64,000 nucleotides of DNA. Source: an uncultured SAR324 cluster bacterium (GTDB lineage Bacteria; SAR324; NAC60-12). The stretch spans positions 558,001 to 622,000 of the forward strand of contig CAJJCY010000004.1 of assembly GCA_905182865.1 (NCBI GenBank), read 5' to 3'. Below, in pieces: positions 39,431 through 49,619 of the stretch. Under the pieces are notes generated by a model. It saw only the letters and a list, made by a program, of their open reading frames with translations. It was not told the origin of the DNA and made no database searches. Made by a program: the position numbers and the translations under genes. The stretch's first letter is position 1, and the number at the start of each line of letters is the position of its first letter.

Positions 39431-39895
39431 ATCATTCCCATGTAAGCAACCCTCACTAATTCTTCACAGTCAGACACTCTCAAAGTAATATCCACATCTC
39501 TCCTGTAAAACACTCCTAAACGCCCTTTCCGTCTCAGTACTACGTATTTTCTCAGCTTGACTTCAAAATGAAAATTATATAGAATATGTAAGTTTTCAAA
39601 TATGTTATATCTACAGAATTATGTAGTAAATTCATTCATTTTGAGTGGATTATTATTTGCCCAGTGCATACTTATGGTTCTATGAAAAAACTAAAGTTCC
39701 TTTTCTTCCCAACTATCTTGGTATTGGCCTTTGGCTTGATGCTTTCATGTGCCAAAAGTTCAGAAGATAATATTAATGGTGGAGTGGCAAACACAAACGA
39801 AAATTTAGCAGACACTTTAGAAGATAATAATGACACAGCCGTAGATTTGGAAAATACTCTTAATGGTGGTGGAGGAGGTTCAAGCAACTCGTCCT
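39431..39895 (+). repeat. Lipoprotein promoter-leader module, copy 2
   Basis: It includes a dispersed-element copy (CTCACTAATTCTTCACAGTC), TTGACT-17-TAGAAT at 39557-39585, and the leader plus stalk codons up to AACTCGTCCTC. It is nearly identical to copy 3 over about 450 bp. Similarity stops abruptly at the Gly/Ser hinge. Confidence 0.85.
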
Positions 39896-41110
39896 CATGC
39901 AGTAATAAAGGATCTTTTCAAATTCTTCCGGAAAAAGACGCAGTTGTATGGGAGGTTGTAAAAAATAAAAAAGACTGTGGTTATGCTCTTGTAGGTGGAA
40001 AAAATAGAAAACCGTGGATCAAATTCGTAGACGAAAATGGGAATCAATTGATTAGCAAAACTTATGATGCTGATTTTAAAGATTATACAAGCAACTTTGG
40101 AAACGGTTTACCAACAGAAGGTCAACTTGATGGTAGTGCGATATCACAAACAATGGATGGCGGATATATTGTTGGTACATATGTCAATCCCCGTCATCCA
40201 AGCTACGGAAACACCCACATTTTCAAAACTGATTCAAAGGGAGAAATCGAGTGGAAGAGAGAACAGAAATACAAATCCGGGAATGCAAGTGTGATTCACT
40301 TTGTCCAAGATATCATCCAAACAAACGACGGTCATTATGTGGCAGTAGGTTATACCTCCGGAGATAGCGGTAATAAAATCAAAGGCCAGGGGTTTATGAC
40401 GAAAATTGATAAAGATGATGGGACTGAAAAATGGATGAAAAGATTTGGTTCTAACGCTTGTGTATTCGATACCCTGGAGTCGGTTTTAGAGGATAATGAA
40501 AATAATTTAATTGCAGTTGGAAAATATGAAAAACCATGCCCAGGGTACGCATGTCATCATGGATATGCTTGTGGGGATGTCCTTTTTCTAAAAATAAGTT
40601 CTGATACAGGTGAAACTTTAATTTCAAAGAGACACGGAAATAAATGGTTGGCGGCTGGACACAGTTTACTTCAGCTTGATGATGGAAGTTTTATTGTAGG
40701 GGGAAGGGTAAAGGGTAACAAAAACGTTCCTGTTAATTCTGCCGTTTGGCGAATTAATAAGAATGGAGAACTGGCATGGTCACAACCTTGGACTGGAACC
40801 GCAAGAAAAGTAAATAATGATTGGCACAATGAAACTGTCAATGCGCTCGCTCTTAGTCCTCAAGGAGATGACTCTACTCGCAGCAGGTTGGACAGGTTTG
40901 GCTGGTTTTAAAAAAAATAGGGCATTTGACATGATGGTTTGGTCCATGGATTTAAATGGTGAACAGAAATGGATAAAAAGATATGAAGTGTCTGGGCCGC
41001 AGACTGCAGAAAGTATTACCCTCATCAAAAATAATCATTTCCTAGTATCTGGAGGGAAATCATTCTTTGAAATTGATTCAGATGGGATATTTATAAAAAA
41101 TCATAAATAA
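39682..41110 (+). CDS. Lipoprotein with propeller-type repeats (frameshifted)
   Basis: The shared leader (MKKLKFLFFPTILVLAFGLM, lipobox LSCA) is followed by an Asp/Asn stalk (ENLADTLEDNNDTAVDLE) and a GGGGGSSNSS hinge. The payload of about 390 residues has repeating units such as DGGYIVGTYV, TNDGHYVAVGYTSGD and DDGSFIVGGRV, spaced about 50-60 residues apart with W-rich strands. This indicates a beta-propeller. The frame shifts near 40875 (ORF 39664-40911 into 40817-41110), and correction gives ...LAAGWTGLAGFKKNRAFDMMVWSM. Surface exposure is inferred. The ligand is unknown. Confidence 0.72.
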
Positions 41111-41133
41111 CTTTGAAAAACTAAAAAAACAAC

Positions 41134-41605
41134 CCCATCATCCCCTGTGAATAACTCCCACTAATTCTTCACAGTCAGACACCCTCCAAGTAAAATTTCC
41201 ACATCTCTCCTGTAAAACACTCCTAAACGCCCTTTCCGTCTCAGTACTACGTATTTTCTCAGCTTGACTTCAAAATGAAAATTATATAGAATATTCACTT
41301 TTCAAATATGTTATATCTACAGAATTAAGTAGTATGTTCATTCATTTTGAGTGGATTATTATTTGCCCAGTGCATACTTATGGTTTTATGAAAAAACTGA
41401 AGTTCCTTTTCTTCCCAACTATCTTGGTATTGGCCTTTGGTTTGATGCTTTCCTGTGCCAAAAGTTCAGAAGATAATATTAATGGTGGAGTGGCAAACAC
41501 AAACAAAAATTTAGCAGACACTTTAGAAGATAATAATGACACAGCCGTAGATTTGGAAAATACTCTTAATGGTGGAGGTGGAGGTTCAAGCAACTCGTCC
41601 TCTGA
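41134..41605 (+). repeat. Lipoprotein promoter-leader module, copy 3
   Basis: The module starts 24 bp after the preceding stop. The element copy is CCTGTGAATAACTCCCACTA then ATTCTTCACAGTCAGAC; here the arms CTGTGAA/TTCACAG pair perfectly over 7 bp. The promoter is at 41264-41292. The coding part matches copy 2 until the hinge codons. Confidence 0.85.
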
Positions 41606-42732
41606 TGAAGCTCCCAAAAATGTTGTGTTCGGTAAAACTATTCTGGATCCAGATGCAACTCAAAGTAAGGATTATGAGGAGTCGGCAAGTGATGTAATTA
41701 AAACTTCAGGGGGTGACTATGTTGTTGTAGGAACATCAATTAGCTGGGAATGGCCAATGCCAGATAATATGGATGATATCTTAATAGTCAAACTAGATGG
41801 AGAATACTAGAAACGTTATCTGGAATAAAAAAATTCATCTGAGAAACTTTGATAGAGCTACCTCTGTTGTTGAAGACAAAGATGGTAATTATGTCCTTAC
41901 TGGATTCACTTCAAGTGATGACGCAAATAAATCAGATGTTTTCTTTGGAAAAGTAGATCCGCAAGGTAACGTCCTTACTAAAAAAGCCATTAAGATTACA
42001 AAAAACTATGATGGAGGATATTCTATTTCTAAGACAGCTGATGGTGGATTCATTATTGGCGGTGAAGCCGGGTCTTCTCACAATGAAGATTTTATGATGT
42101 TGAAAGTTGATCAAAATGGGAATAAACAATGGTGGAAAAAGTTTTCTGATCATCCGGATAATTCTGCTTATGATGCAATTGAGGCTTCTGATGGAAACTT
42201 CTATTTAGTTGGAAAAAAAAGGATCGTCGACAGATATGAAGACATCAGAATCATCAAAACAAATTCTAAAGGCAAAAAAATCTGGGATAAAACTTATGGT
42301 GGTGACAAAGATGATATTGGCGAGGGCATCATTGAATCAGAAAACAACACATTTGTGGTAGTAGCGGGAACTTTTTCTTATGGTAAGGGTGGAGATGTAA
42401 TGCTCATGAAAATAAACAGCGATGGTGAATTAATCTGGCAGAATAACTATGGAGGAGACAAATTTGAGGGACTTCGCGTGTATGATGGGAATTCTGTCAG
42501 TGGACGCCATTTGACTAAAACTCCAAATGGAGGTTTTCTAGTCAGCGGTTCTAAAGGTGGTGGGATGTGGGTTTTCAAAACTAATAGTTCAGGTTCGCTT
42601 TTATGGGATTATAGCGGTAATGTTTGGGGGGGAGCATTCGCTGCAAGGCAAGCAGTTGACGGATCGGTAATCATTGCAGGACCAGGCCTTTCAGGAGACA
42701 CAGTAGATTTATATGTCGTCAAAATCAAATAA
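41388..42732 (+). CDS. Lipoprotein with propeller-type repeats, second paralog (frameshifted)
   Basis: ORFs 41388-41810 and 41797-42732 form one protein of about 445 residues. Leader, stalk and GGGGGSSNSS hinge are the same as in the 39682 gene, but the payload differs. It has repeats of the type SVVEDKDGNYVLTGFTSSDD, SKTADGGFIIGGEAGSS, DIRIIKTNSKGKKIWDKTYGG and MLMKINSDGELIWQNNYGG, about 50 residues each, which is a propeller pattern. The break near 41805 (LDGEY, then NVIWNKK) is a one- or two-base change. It is probably displayed on the surface. Confidence 0.72.
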
Positions 42733-42885
42733 GAACAGAGTTGATTAAGGTTTTTATGGTAAATGTCTTCTTCAGAGATAGTTCCTCTTGATCTTTTTCG
42801 AGTTTACTATTAGGCTTGGTTCTGGTTCAGGTTCTGGTTTTGCATATCGAAAGCACGAATTAATAACATTCTACACAACATCATT

Positions 42886-43701
42886 ATGAAACGATTTACA
42901 ACCACTATATCATGTATCTTGATGGCCATGGCCCTCCTTACATCTTGTGGAGAAAATGCTGTAAAAGAAATTTCAGGATCGGAAACACTTACAGAAAGTG
43001 AATTTTCTAGCGAAGAATTGGATTCTGCAGTAGAAACGCTTGAAATCAGTTATTCCATCACTGTGATTTCAGACGATAATTCAGAAGTCGAAATCAACAG
43101 TGACGCAGATTTGACTTCGTACAGCAAAAGATACGGGAAAGCTAAAATTAAATTTCCTATTGAAATCACGGTAGACGGTGAAACGATACTCATTCAAGAC
43201 CACAAAGAATTGAAAGCCTTGATTGGTAGAAAAAAGAAAGGCCAAAGACCCCCTCCTTTTAAATTGGTGTACCCTATATCCGTAAACACCGCTGAAGGGG
43301 TTTTGGAAATCGCTGATCGCGAGGCAATGAAAAACTACAAACAATCCCTAGAAAAAGGTGTGCGTCTCGAATTTGTATTCCCTATTTCAGTTAAAGTGGG
43401 CGAGGATGAAATTGAAGTCAACAGTAAAGAAGCTTTAAAAAAACTTCTTCAAAAAAGAAAAAGAAGAGGACACAAGCATCGTAAGTTGGTGTACCCTATA
43501 TCCGTAAACACTGCTGAAGGGGTTTTGGAAATCGCTGATCGCAAGGCTATGAAAGTCTACAAACAATCCCTAGAAAAAGGTGTGCGTCTCGAATTTGTAT
43601 TCCCTATTTCAGTTAAAGTGGGCGAGGATGAAATTGAAGTCAACAGTAAAGAAGCTTTAAAAAAACTTCTTCAAAAAAGAAAAAGAAGAGGACACAAATA
43701 G
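42886..43701 (+). CDS. Lipoprotein with recently duplicated 74-residue repeats
   Basis: The 271-residue protein has its own lipoprotein leader (ILMAMALLTSC), unlike its neighbours. An acidic stalk follows, then four related segments of the form 'FPISVxVxxxxIxVxxxxxLKxLLxxRKxxG'. The last two form a 74-residue unit (LVYPISVNTAEGVLEIADR to KRKRRGHK) duplicated almost without change. The segments alternate anionic and strongly basic ends (QKRKRRGHK). No family is recognised. Confidence 0.6.
   Translation: MKRFTTTISCILMAMALLTSCGENAVKEISGSETLTESEFSSEELDSAVETLEISYSITVISDDNSEVEINSDADLTSYSKRYGKAKIKFPIEITVDGETILIQDHKELKALIGRKKKGQRPPPFKLVYPISVNTAEGVLEIADREAMKNYKQSLEKGVRLEFVFPISVKVGEDEIEVNSKEALKKLLQKRKRRGHKHRKLVYPISVNTAEGVLEIADRKAMKVYKQSLEKGVRLEFVFPISVKVGEDEIEVNSKEALKKLLQKRKRRGHK
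43262..43700 (+). repeat. 222-bp tandem duplication inside the 42886 gene
   Basis: Two units starting at TTGGTGTACCCTATATCCGT (about 43264 and 43486) differ at only a handful of bases and keep the frame. This shows a very recent duplication that ends at the stop codon. Confidence 0.85.
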
Positions 43702-43710
43702 TACTTAACC

Positions 43711-44120
43711 ACGATGCGAGGAACCCACACTAATTCTTCACAGTCAGTCACTCTCAAAGTAATATCCACATCTCTCCTGTAAAACACTCCTAAACGCCCT
43801 TTCCGTCTCAGTACTACGTACTTTTACAGCTTGACTTCAAAATGAAAATTATATAGATATGTAAGTTTTAAAATATGTTATATCTACAGAAATATGTAGT
43901 ATATTCATTCAATTTGAGTATATTATTATTTTCCCGGCGCATACTTGAGGTTCTATGAAAAAGCTGAAGTTTCTCTTCTTCCCAACTATCTTGGCATTGG
44001 CCTTTGGCTTGATGCTTTCATGTTCCAAAAGTTCAGAAGATAATATTAATGAAGGAGTGGCAAACACAAACGAAAATTTAGCAGACACTTTAGAAGATAA
44101 TAATGACACAGCCTTAGATT
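43711..44120 (+). repeat. Lipoprotein promoter-leader module, copy 4
   Basis: The element copy (ACACTAATTCTTCACAGTCA) begins 10 bp after the previous stop, the shortest such distance. Promoter TTGACT-17-TAGATA is at 43831-43859. The coding part is similar to copies 2-3 up to LADTLEDNNDTA, with more substitutions. Confidence 0.83.
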
Positions 44121-45118
44121 TGGAAGATGTAATTACTGGTGGTGGAGATTCAAGTGATACCGCCACTGAAGATATCTCTTTCGATCCGAGCTCAGTTCCT
44201 GATAATGCAACTACTGTAGCTTTTGGCCAGAGCTATCAGTACCAGGTGGGCACCAGCGGTACTTATTCAGGGACGATCACATATTCTCTGAGTAATGAGC
44301 CTGATAATATGACCATCTCCTCTTCAGGCCTTGTAGAATGGACTCCTACCAAAGCTTCTGATATTAAAACGCATTCAAATATTACAATTACACTCACAAC
44401 AGCAAGCGGGTATGTCAGAACTCTGACTTATGATCTTACTGTCACTGGAACATGCACTTCAGGTAATGTACTGTCAATTTGGTCTGGAGACCAGCGCACT
44501 TCAACTGATAGCTCAAATTTACTTGGTAACGTTACTGCCTATACTGATAATGCATCCGATATTTGCGGAAGCAGCGATAACAAAGATTGTACTGCATCAA
44601 ATAACTATTATTTTCATTCTTCTTCGGTGGACCTAACCTGGGGACCAACACCTACTGCAACCACAGGTAATGTATTCTTCTACAATCAATACGACAACAC
44701 CACTCATCTTTACTTCTTTTATATGTTTGGGGTTAAGGGTAACAGTGTCGCTGACACTATAAAGATAGATATCTTCACAGATAATAATTCATCTACAGAT
44801 GCTGTTGTTGTTGCTGACGATACTTCTGGAGAAATAGGTAAACAAGGCAGTGGTTGTGGTTCTAGCGCTGCTTGCTATAAAGGACGACATGCTTACAATT
44901 CTGCAAATTCAGATGGAGGTGTTATAGGTCCATTTTCAGGTACTAATTATAGAATATTTGTAGATCTAGCTGGAACTTCAACTATAAATTCTGACACCCT
45001 GACACTAGGTAATCTAAACTCATTTAAATACTATTCCAAAGACGGTAGTTCATTCGCTCTTGGAGCAGTGGATAATTTCACCGTTGGTTACAATACAACT
45101 CTTGACTGCAGTAATTGA
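43955..45118 (+). CDS. Lipoprotein with Ig-like domain, shared leader
   Basis: This intact 387-residue protein begins with the shared leader (lipobox LSCS) and the LEDNNDTALDLED stalk. A GGGDSSDT hinge then joins an Ig/cadherin-like module at about residues 80-165 (QYQVGTSGTYSGTITYSLSNEPDNMTIS ... LTYDLTVTG). The C-terminal 220 residues hold several Cys pairs (CGSSDNKDC, CGSSAAC) and look beta-rich. It is the only one of the four shared-leader lipoproteins with an uninterrupted frame. Confidence 0.75.
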   Translation: MKKLKFLFFPTILALAFGLMLSCSKSSEDNINEGVANTNENLADTLEDNNDTALDLEDVITGGGDSSDTATEDISFDPSSVPDNATTVAFGQSYQYQVGTSGTYSGTITYSLSNEPDNMTISSSGLVEWTPTKASDIKTHSNITITLTTASGYVRTLTYDLTVTGTCTSGNVLSIWSGDQRTSTDSSNLLGNVTAYTDNASDICGSSDNKDCTASNNYYFHSSSVDLTWGPTPTATTGNVFFYNQYDNTTHLYFFYMFGVKGNSVADTIKIDIFTDNNSSTDAVVVADDTSGEIGKQGSGCGSSAACYKGRHAYNSANSDGGVIGPFSGTNYRIFVDLAGTSTINSDTLTLGNLNSFKYYSKDGSSFALGAVDNFTVGYNTTLDCSN

Positions 45119-45216
45119 TCCTGCAGACTAAACATTAACCTCAGGGACTGATATAATTTTTTTGCTTCTGAAAGGACTTATTAGCACCTGTTATTTCATA
45201 GTATTAGTTGTTATTG

Positions 45217-45232
45217 TTATGACATATCATAA
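45217..45232. promoter_or_regulatory. Palindrome before truncated gene
   Basis: TTATGACATATCATAA has perfect six-base arms around CATA, 14 bp before a short ORF. It may be an operator left from a lost gene. Confidence 0.3.
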
Positions 45233-45245
45233 TTAAAGAAAATTT

Positions 45246-45329
45246 ATGGAAGATACCAAACCAAAAATCATTATAGGCAACAAGGGGCCTTTAGTGATCG
45301 AATGTGGAGTGCAGTCACTTTTAATTTAG
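45246..45329 (+). pseudogene. N-terminal fragment resembling a CDGSH iron-sulfur protein
   Basis: A 27-residue ORF, KPKIIIGNKGPLVIECGVQ at its heart, resembles the 'kI.v.knGPllV.ggv.l' start of CDGSH-type Fe-S proteins. It then stops, without the CxCx2...CDGSH cluster motif. It abuts the C-terminal end of the minus-strand sulfatase gene 8 bp on, so the rest was probably lost in a rearrangement. Confidence 0.35.
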
Positions 45330-45337
45330 CAACACGT

Positions 45338-47222
45338 TTAAGGACTCAACCATCGGTTTTGAGTCAGTAGCAGGTAAGTCAGATGATCAAAAGCTACCGC
45401 CTTTGATGCCAACTTAGTTTTAGTAAATTCATCTGACAGGGCATCCACAGGTTGGAATTCAAGAACACTTTTAAGATTGTGCACCAAAAACCCCTCCTTG
45501 GAAAAAATTCCTAAAAGTGCCCCATCCTTGACAACTGCAAAACTTTTTTCAGTATCTAAAATATTTTTCCCGATGGCACTGTACTTTCCCTCCAAATCAA
45601 GCAGTTTTATTATAGTAGGGAACAAATCAATCTGTGAGGCAAACATTTTGGATCTACCAGGGCTAATGTTTTTTGGACTGTAGATAATCAAGGGAATCCG
45701 GAACTTACCATAAGGCTCTGCCCCCTGAAAATGTGGAAGAGCATGGTCTGCTGTGATGATGAATATCGTTTCCTCAAAATCTTTACGTTTTTTGTATTCA
45801 TTTATGAACTCTCCCAGAGCCCAGTCCGTGTAGTGCAGCATGTTGAGGTAACCTCCTTCAGTATCTGTTCCATGCTCGTATTTATTGAAGGGTTCTTGCA
45901 TTCTTGCAAATGGAGTATGGTCTGAACTGGCATTGACGAAAGCAACATAGTTTGACTTTTCCCCTTCAAGCTGTTTTAGCAAATACATGAAGGCTTCATA
46001 ATCCCAACCCAAAGGACGATCTGCGGCATCAATGTAATTCAGTAATAACGGATAATCTTCCAAACCATGGTAATCATCAAATCCAGCAGCTCCTGCAATA
46101 AGATCCATTGAGAACGACTCCCTCAGGGTGGTGGTCAAGAATATTGTACGGTAATGGTTATCACTAGCCAATTGGCCCAGACTAGAATAATTCACAGATA
46201 AAGCAGTGATGTCAGGCATGCCGGGAAGAGGTGGAATTCCAGTGAGAATAGATTGGGCCCCGTCCACACTTCTCTGTCCATTTGCAAAAAAATTTTCAAA
46301 CACCAATCCATTGCTGGCAAATCTGTCAATGTTTGGAGTCACCCCATAGTTCTGTCCTGAAAGATAATCAATATATTTAAAAGAAAGACTTTCAATCATG
46401 ATCATGACTACGTTTTTTTTTGGACTCATGCCGGTCTTAACATTGGTTCTTTCAAGAGGGTAATCAGGGGTTTGTTGATACCGGTAAGTTCAGAGTATCA
46501 AGATATAATTTTTCTTCTCCTGCTGTCCGTTCAATGAACTTACTGGAGATGCTGAAGTGGGATGCTGTGAAAATGCCGTTAAGAATCAGATGACCCTGGC
46601 TGGCAGAGCCATACTGGTATGCGTCTATAACAGCAATTGGTTTTCTCTGGAATCCCCCGCGGCCAACAACAATGAGTACCAGTAAAATCAGAACGAAACT
46701 CAAAATTGAGCGTTGAACTTCCGGTTTTTTTGGACATGTCACTTTGAGAAACAGAGGATAAAATAAAATAGTTAAAACTATTAGGAAAATGATAGGCAAA
46801 AGCTTGACAGACACTTCGGTCATCAAATACTCTGAATCATTGAGCAAAAATAGTAGTTCATTCGTGATATGCCTTTTGACAAAGCTGAAATACATGTAGT
46901 CAGAAGTCAGGAAGATGATCATTGCGACCAACTCCAAGTAAATCACGCTTGCCACAAACCTGCGGAAAAACAGATGTCCCGTTATCCGGAGTGGAAAAAT
47001 CAGAAGAACAATGGGTATGAAAAGCAGGATAGAAGTTGAGGACAGATCAAAACGTAATCCAAGAAAAAGGCTCTCGGTTAATTTCAAGAAATCCAGATTA
47101 TTAAATAAATCACGATATGAATAATATATGGCGATCCTGAATATTTGAAAAACTAAGACAAAGATCAGGAATAATCTTAGGACTTCCTGAAAAACTAATT
47201 TAATTTTTTTTAATTGATTCAA
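45338..47222 (-). CDS. LTA synthase-like sulfatase family membrane protein (frameshifted)
   Basis: Two ORFs (46464-47222 N-terminal, 45338-46429 C-terminal) make one protein of about 625 residues. Five TM helices occupy the first 200 residues. An extracytoplasmic alkaline-phosphatase-fold domain follows: NVVMIMIESLSFKYIDYL (nucleophile region), NGQRSVDGAQSILTGIPPLPG, SSDHTPF and TADHALPHFQG with metal ligands. The frame shifts near 46470; correction links YQQTPDYPLERTNVKTG. In Gram-negatives such enzymes transfer phosphoglycerol or phosphoethanolamine to glycans or lipids. It is divergent from a CDP-alcohol phosphatidyltransferase. Confidence 0.85.
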
Positions 47223-47238
47223 TTTAATTGCATTGTTA

Positions 47239-48231
47239 ATGAGTTCTTACCAATACAGGTGTTCGGATGAGTCTATCCTGCTCCCCTTCTTAAAGAAAAA
47301 TGTTTTTTCGGTTCTTCATCGCTTCATACCTTATGGTGTTCCGGCCAACTACTTAACTTTAGTCTCAATCTTTGTAATTTGGTCTTGTTTCTTATATTTC
47401 ATAAACATCGAAACTGCGGATGAAGGGGATATCATTATCGCTTTTTTTGCAATAATCATCTATGTTATTTTTGATCATTTTGATGGACTACAGGCAAAAA
47501 TAACAGAAACTGGATCTCCTCTTGGCGAAATTTTAGACCATTACAGTGATGTCTTCAACGGATCCATTATCCTTTATCTGTTTTTTCGAATTCTCCAAAT
47601 CGAACTTGACTGGATTTTTTATTTAGCCATCTGGCTCAACCTTGTTGCATTTACCTTGACCTATTTGGAGCAGAGTATCCAAAAGGAATTGCATTTTGGA
47701 AAAATAGGATCACTGGAAGGTGTTGTCCTCATTCTCCTGATCATCTGCAGTTTTATGACATCTCAAGGAAAAACATTTTGGTTGGAATACACCATGCTGG
47801 ACATGCCAGTCTATGTCTTCTTGGTATTAGGTTTGATTTTGGGTGTGATTTATACAGTTGTAGGAAGTATAAGGCGTTTGCAACACATACCTAAGTCTTT
47901 CATCCATTACCTCTTGACTGGTTCTATACTCTACTTTCTCTGCATCTATTATCAAATCAACTGGTATATTGCCTTTCTGGTGATCAATGTCTATTCGGCC
48001 GATCTCATCCTGAAATCCATGAAATCTCATCTTCTTGATGCAGAGAGTCCTAAACCGGACTTTATCGTTTACATACTCTTTCTGTTTCTCATCTATCTGT
48101 CATTTTTCGAATATGAGCAACAGATCGGTTTTCTGGTCTATGGATTGGTAGTCACTGCTAAAATCATATGGAACATGGTACAAATCTTTTCCAAATTCAG
48201 AAATTACTGGGTTTGGTGGAATCTACATTGA
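47239..48231 (+). CDS. CDP-alcohol phosphatidyltransferase family membrane protein
   Basis: This protein of about 330 residues has ten or so hydrophobic segments. The CDP-alcohol signature is close to DGxxAKx8-10GxxxDxxxD: FDHFDGLQAKITETGSPLGEILDHYSD at about residues 75-100. The layout resembles eukaryotic-type ethanolamine/choline phosphotransferases rather than short PgsA. It would move a phospho-alcohol headgroup from CDP-alcohol to a lipid. The start is the ATG at 47239 or the TTG at 47233. It starts about 15 bp from the divergent LTA-synthase-like gene, which suggests the two are coregulated and both act on headgroups. Confidence 0.85.
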   Translation: MSSYQYRCSDESILLPFLKKNVFSVLHRFIPYGVPANYLTLVSIFVIWSCFLYFINIETADEGDIIIAFFAIIIYVIFDHFDGLQAKITETGSPLGEILDHYSDVFNGSIILYLFFRILQIELDWIFYLAIWLNLVAFTLTYLEQSIQKELHFGKIGSLEGVVLILLIICSFMTSQGKTFWLEYTMLDMPVYVFLVLGLILGVIYTVVGSIRRLQHIPKSFIHYLLTGSILYFLCIYYQINWYIAFLVINVYSADLILKSMKSHLLDAESPKPDFIVYILFLFLIYLSFFEYEQQIGFLVYGLVVTAKIIWNMVQIFSKFRNYWVWWNLH

Positions 48232-48633
48232 AACGTAGTTCAGAATTAGTGACAAGTGAGAGCATGATTTTGATTTAGATGGAAGTAACCAAGGATTATG
48301 AGTTTGTCACTTCTGTTTCTTAATTTGTCGGTTTCAGAAGGAGCCAATCCAAATCAAACTTTGGAGTGTTTTACATCAATCAGGAAGAGTATATTTAATT
48401 GGAAGAACATGCCAACCGTGATCTCCAGAGATGCAACGATCTTCAGGCAGCAGAGTAAGCTTCCTCACTGCGAGGGGTCTCTGGTTGTTACATAAGTATT
48501 TATACAAAAATGGTATAAATACTTTTAAATTTGTTAGTGACTATTTTTGGAGTTTTTGTGATATCATCTTCACCTGAATTGCAGAATCAGGCAGCAGACA
48601 TTCAAGTCACTCATACTGACTATTATTGTAATT
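48232..48633 (+). other. Intergenic, no supported gene
   Basis: About 400 bp. A 65-codon ORF (48298-48495) shows no domain, signal or repeat and is not called. The stretch contains one strong hairpin at 48494-48524 and otherwise nothing I can support. Confidence 0.5.
48494..48526. terminator. Perfect 12-bp AT-rich hairpin
   Basis: AAGTATTTATAC, a 7-base loop, and GTATAAATACTT are perfectly complementary and followed by TT. It could be a weak terminator for the phosphatidyltransferase gene or a protein-binding palindrome. Confidence 0.5.
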
Positions 48634-49313
48634 ATGGAAGAACTAAAAGTTAAACCAATCCCTACCAGAAATTGGAAAGATAAGAATGTTGACTTGGTGA
48701 CTGAGAGGGATAAGGACAGCAAAAATTACAGGAAAGTGCAGATAAGAGGATTTATTATATGTGGTTCAATTACCTCAAGTTGTGTCTTAATTTGGAGGAA
48801 ATAAATTACTCTGTTGAGAAGAATGGTGCAAAGGGGAAGTTCTTGGTGAGACAGGAGTGAAGGTCAATAGAAAGATATACAAAGATTGGGATTTAAACGA
48901 CCTCTACACTATGAATTTTAAAAAATGGTATAAAGACCCTAAACATAAAAACTATTTACTGAAGGAGGGTTTAAACCACAGAGTGGTGCAAGATACATTC
49001 ATTAGTGAAACGGTATAATGTCTTTATTGAATACTACAATAGAATGGAAAGTGATTATTGTGATGATAGAGAAGAGGAAGGTATTCTAAGGAAATGTAGT
49101 TTGTTCAGACATTTTTCAGAAATACCAAAAGAAAAAATTTGACCAACTTAAAAAGAAATACCCACAAATAATGTAAAAGATTTGATGCAGGATAAGCGAG
49201 TGGGAAAATATCAGTATAAAAATGAAGTAAATACTTTAATTAAAAAGGATGTGAAAATTTGTGGGAGAGAGATATTATCTTGTTGTCAGGGTGAGTTTCC
49301 TAAATCGGTTTAA
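48634..49313 (+). pseudogene. Multiply frameshifted hypothetical gene
   Basis: A protein-like signal runs through changing frames: MEELKVKPIPTRNWKDKN, then RIYYMWFNYLKLCLNLEEIN, then IYKDWDLNDLYTMNFKKWYKDPKHKNYLL, then RYNVFIEYYNRME, and finally REILSCCQGEFPKSV ending at 49313. At least four indels are needed, so this is a decayed gene of about 200 codons and not a sequencing slip. The WDLNDLYTMNFKKWY and GEFPK patterns look family-like, but I cannot name the family. Confidence 0.55.
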
Positions 49314-49342
49314 ATGGACAATTTCAATGTAGGTAATTTTGA

Positions 49343-49495
49343 CAACCAACCAATCAAATCCATCAAGTTAAAATAATCACTCCAAAGTTAAGGTTTGTCC
49401 TTAATTGTGGTCATTCATCTCAGACTGTATTTGTTCACGGTCACGAACAATGTGTCTTTTGTAAAACGAATGTAGATCCTTGTTGTCAGAGTTAG
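49343..49495 (+). pseudogene. Fragment with zinc-knuckle-like Cys/His cluster
   Basis: The open frame ends LNCGHSSQTVFVHGHEQC, VFCKTNVDPCC. The CGH...HGHxxCxxC...CC spacing resembles small zinc-ribbon proteins. No start codon is in frame after the upstream TGA at 49340, so the N-terminus is missing or frameshifted. Confidence 0.4.
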
Positions 49496-49619
49496 GTTTT
49501 AAAGAGTAGTAGGGAGTGATTATTCTTCCATGAAACAAGGTTACAATTCCTTTTATCTCAAACTCCCTTCCTAATTCTTATTTTCCTAATAATTCTGGAT
49601 GTCCTTCTATAGATTAGTT

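Noticed and set aside
48298-48495. 65-aa ORF
   Set aside because: No Shine-Dalgarno, domain, signal or paralog; overlaps a low-coding stretch.
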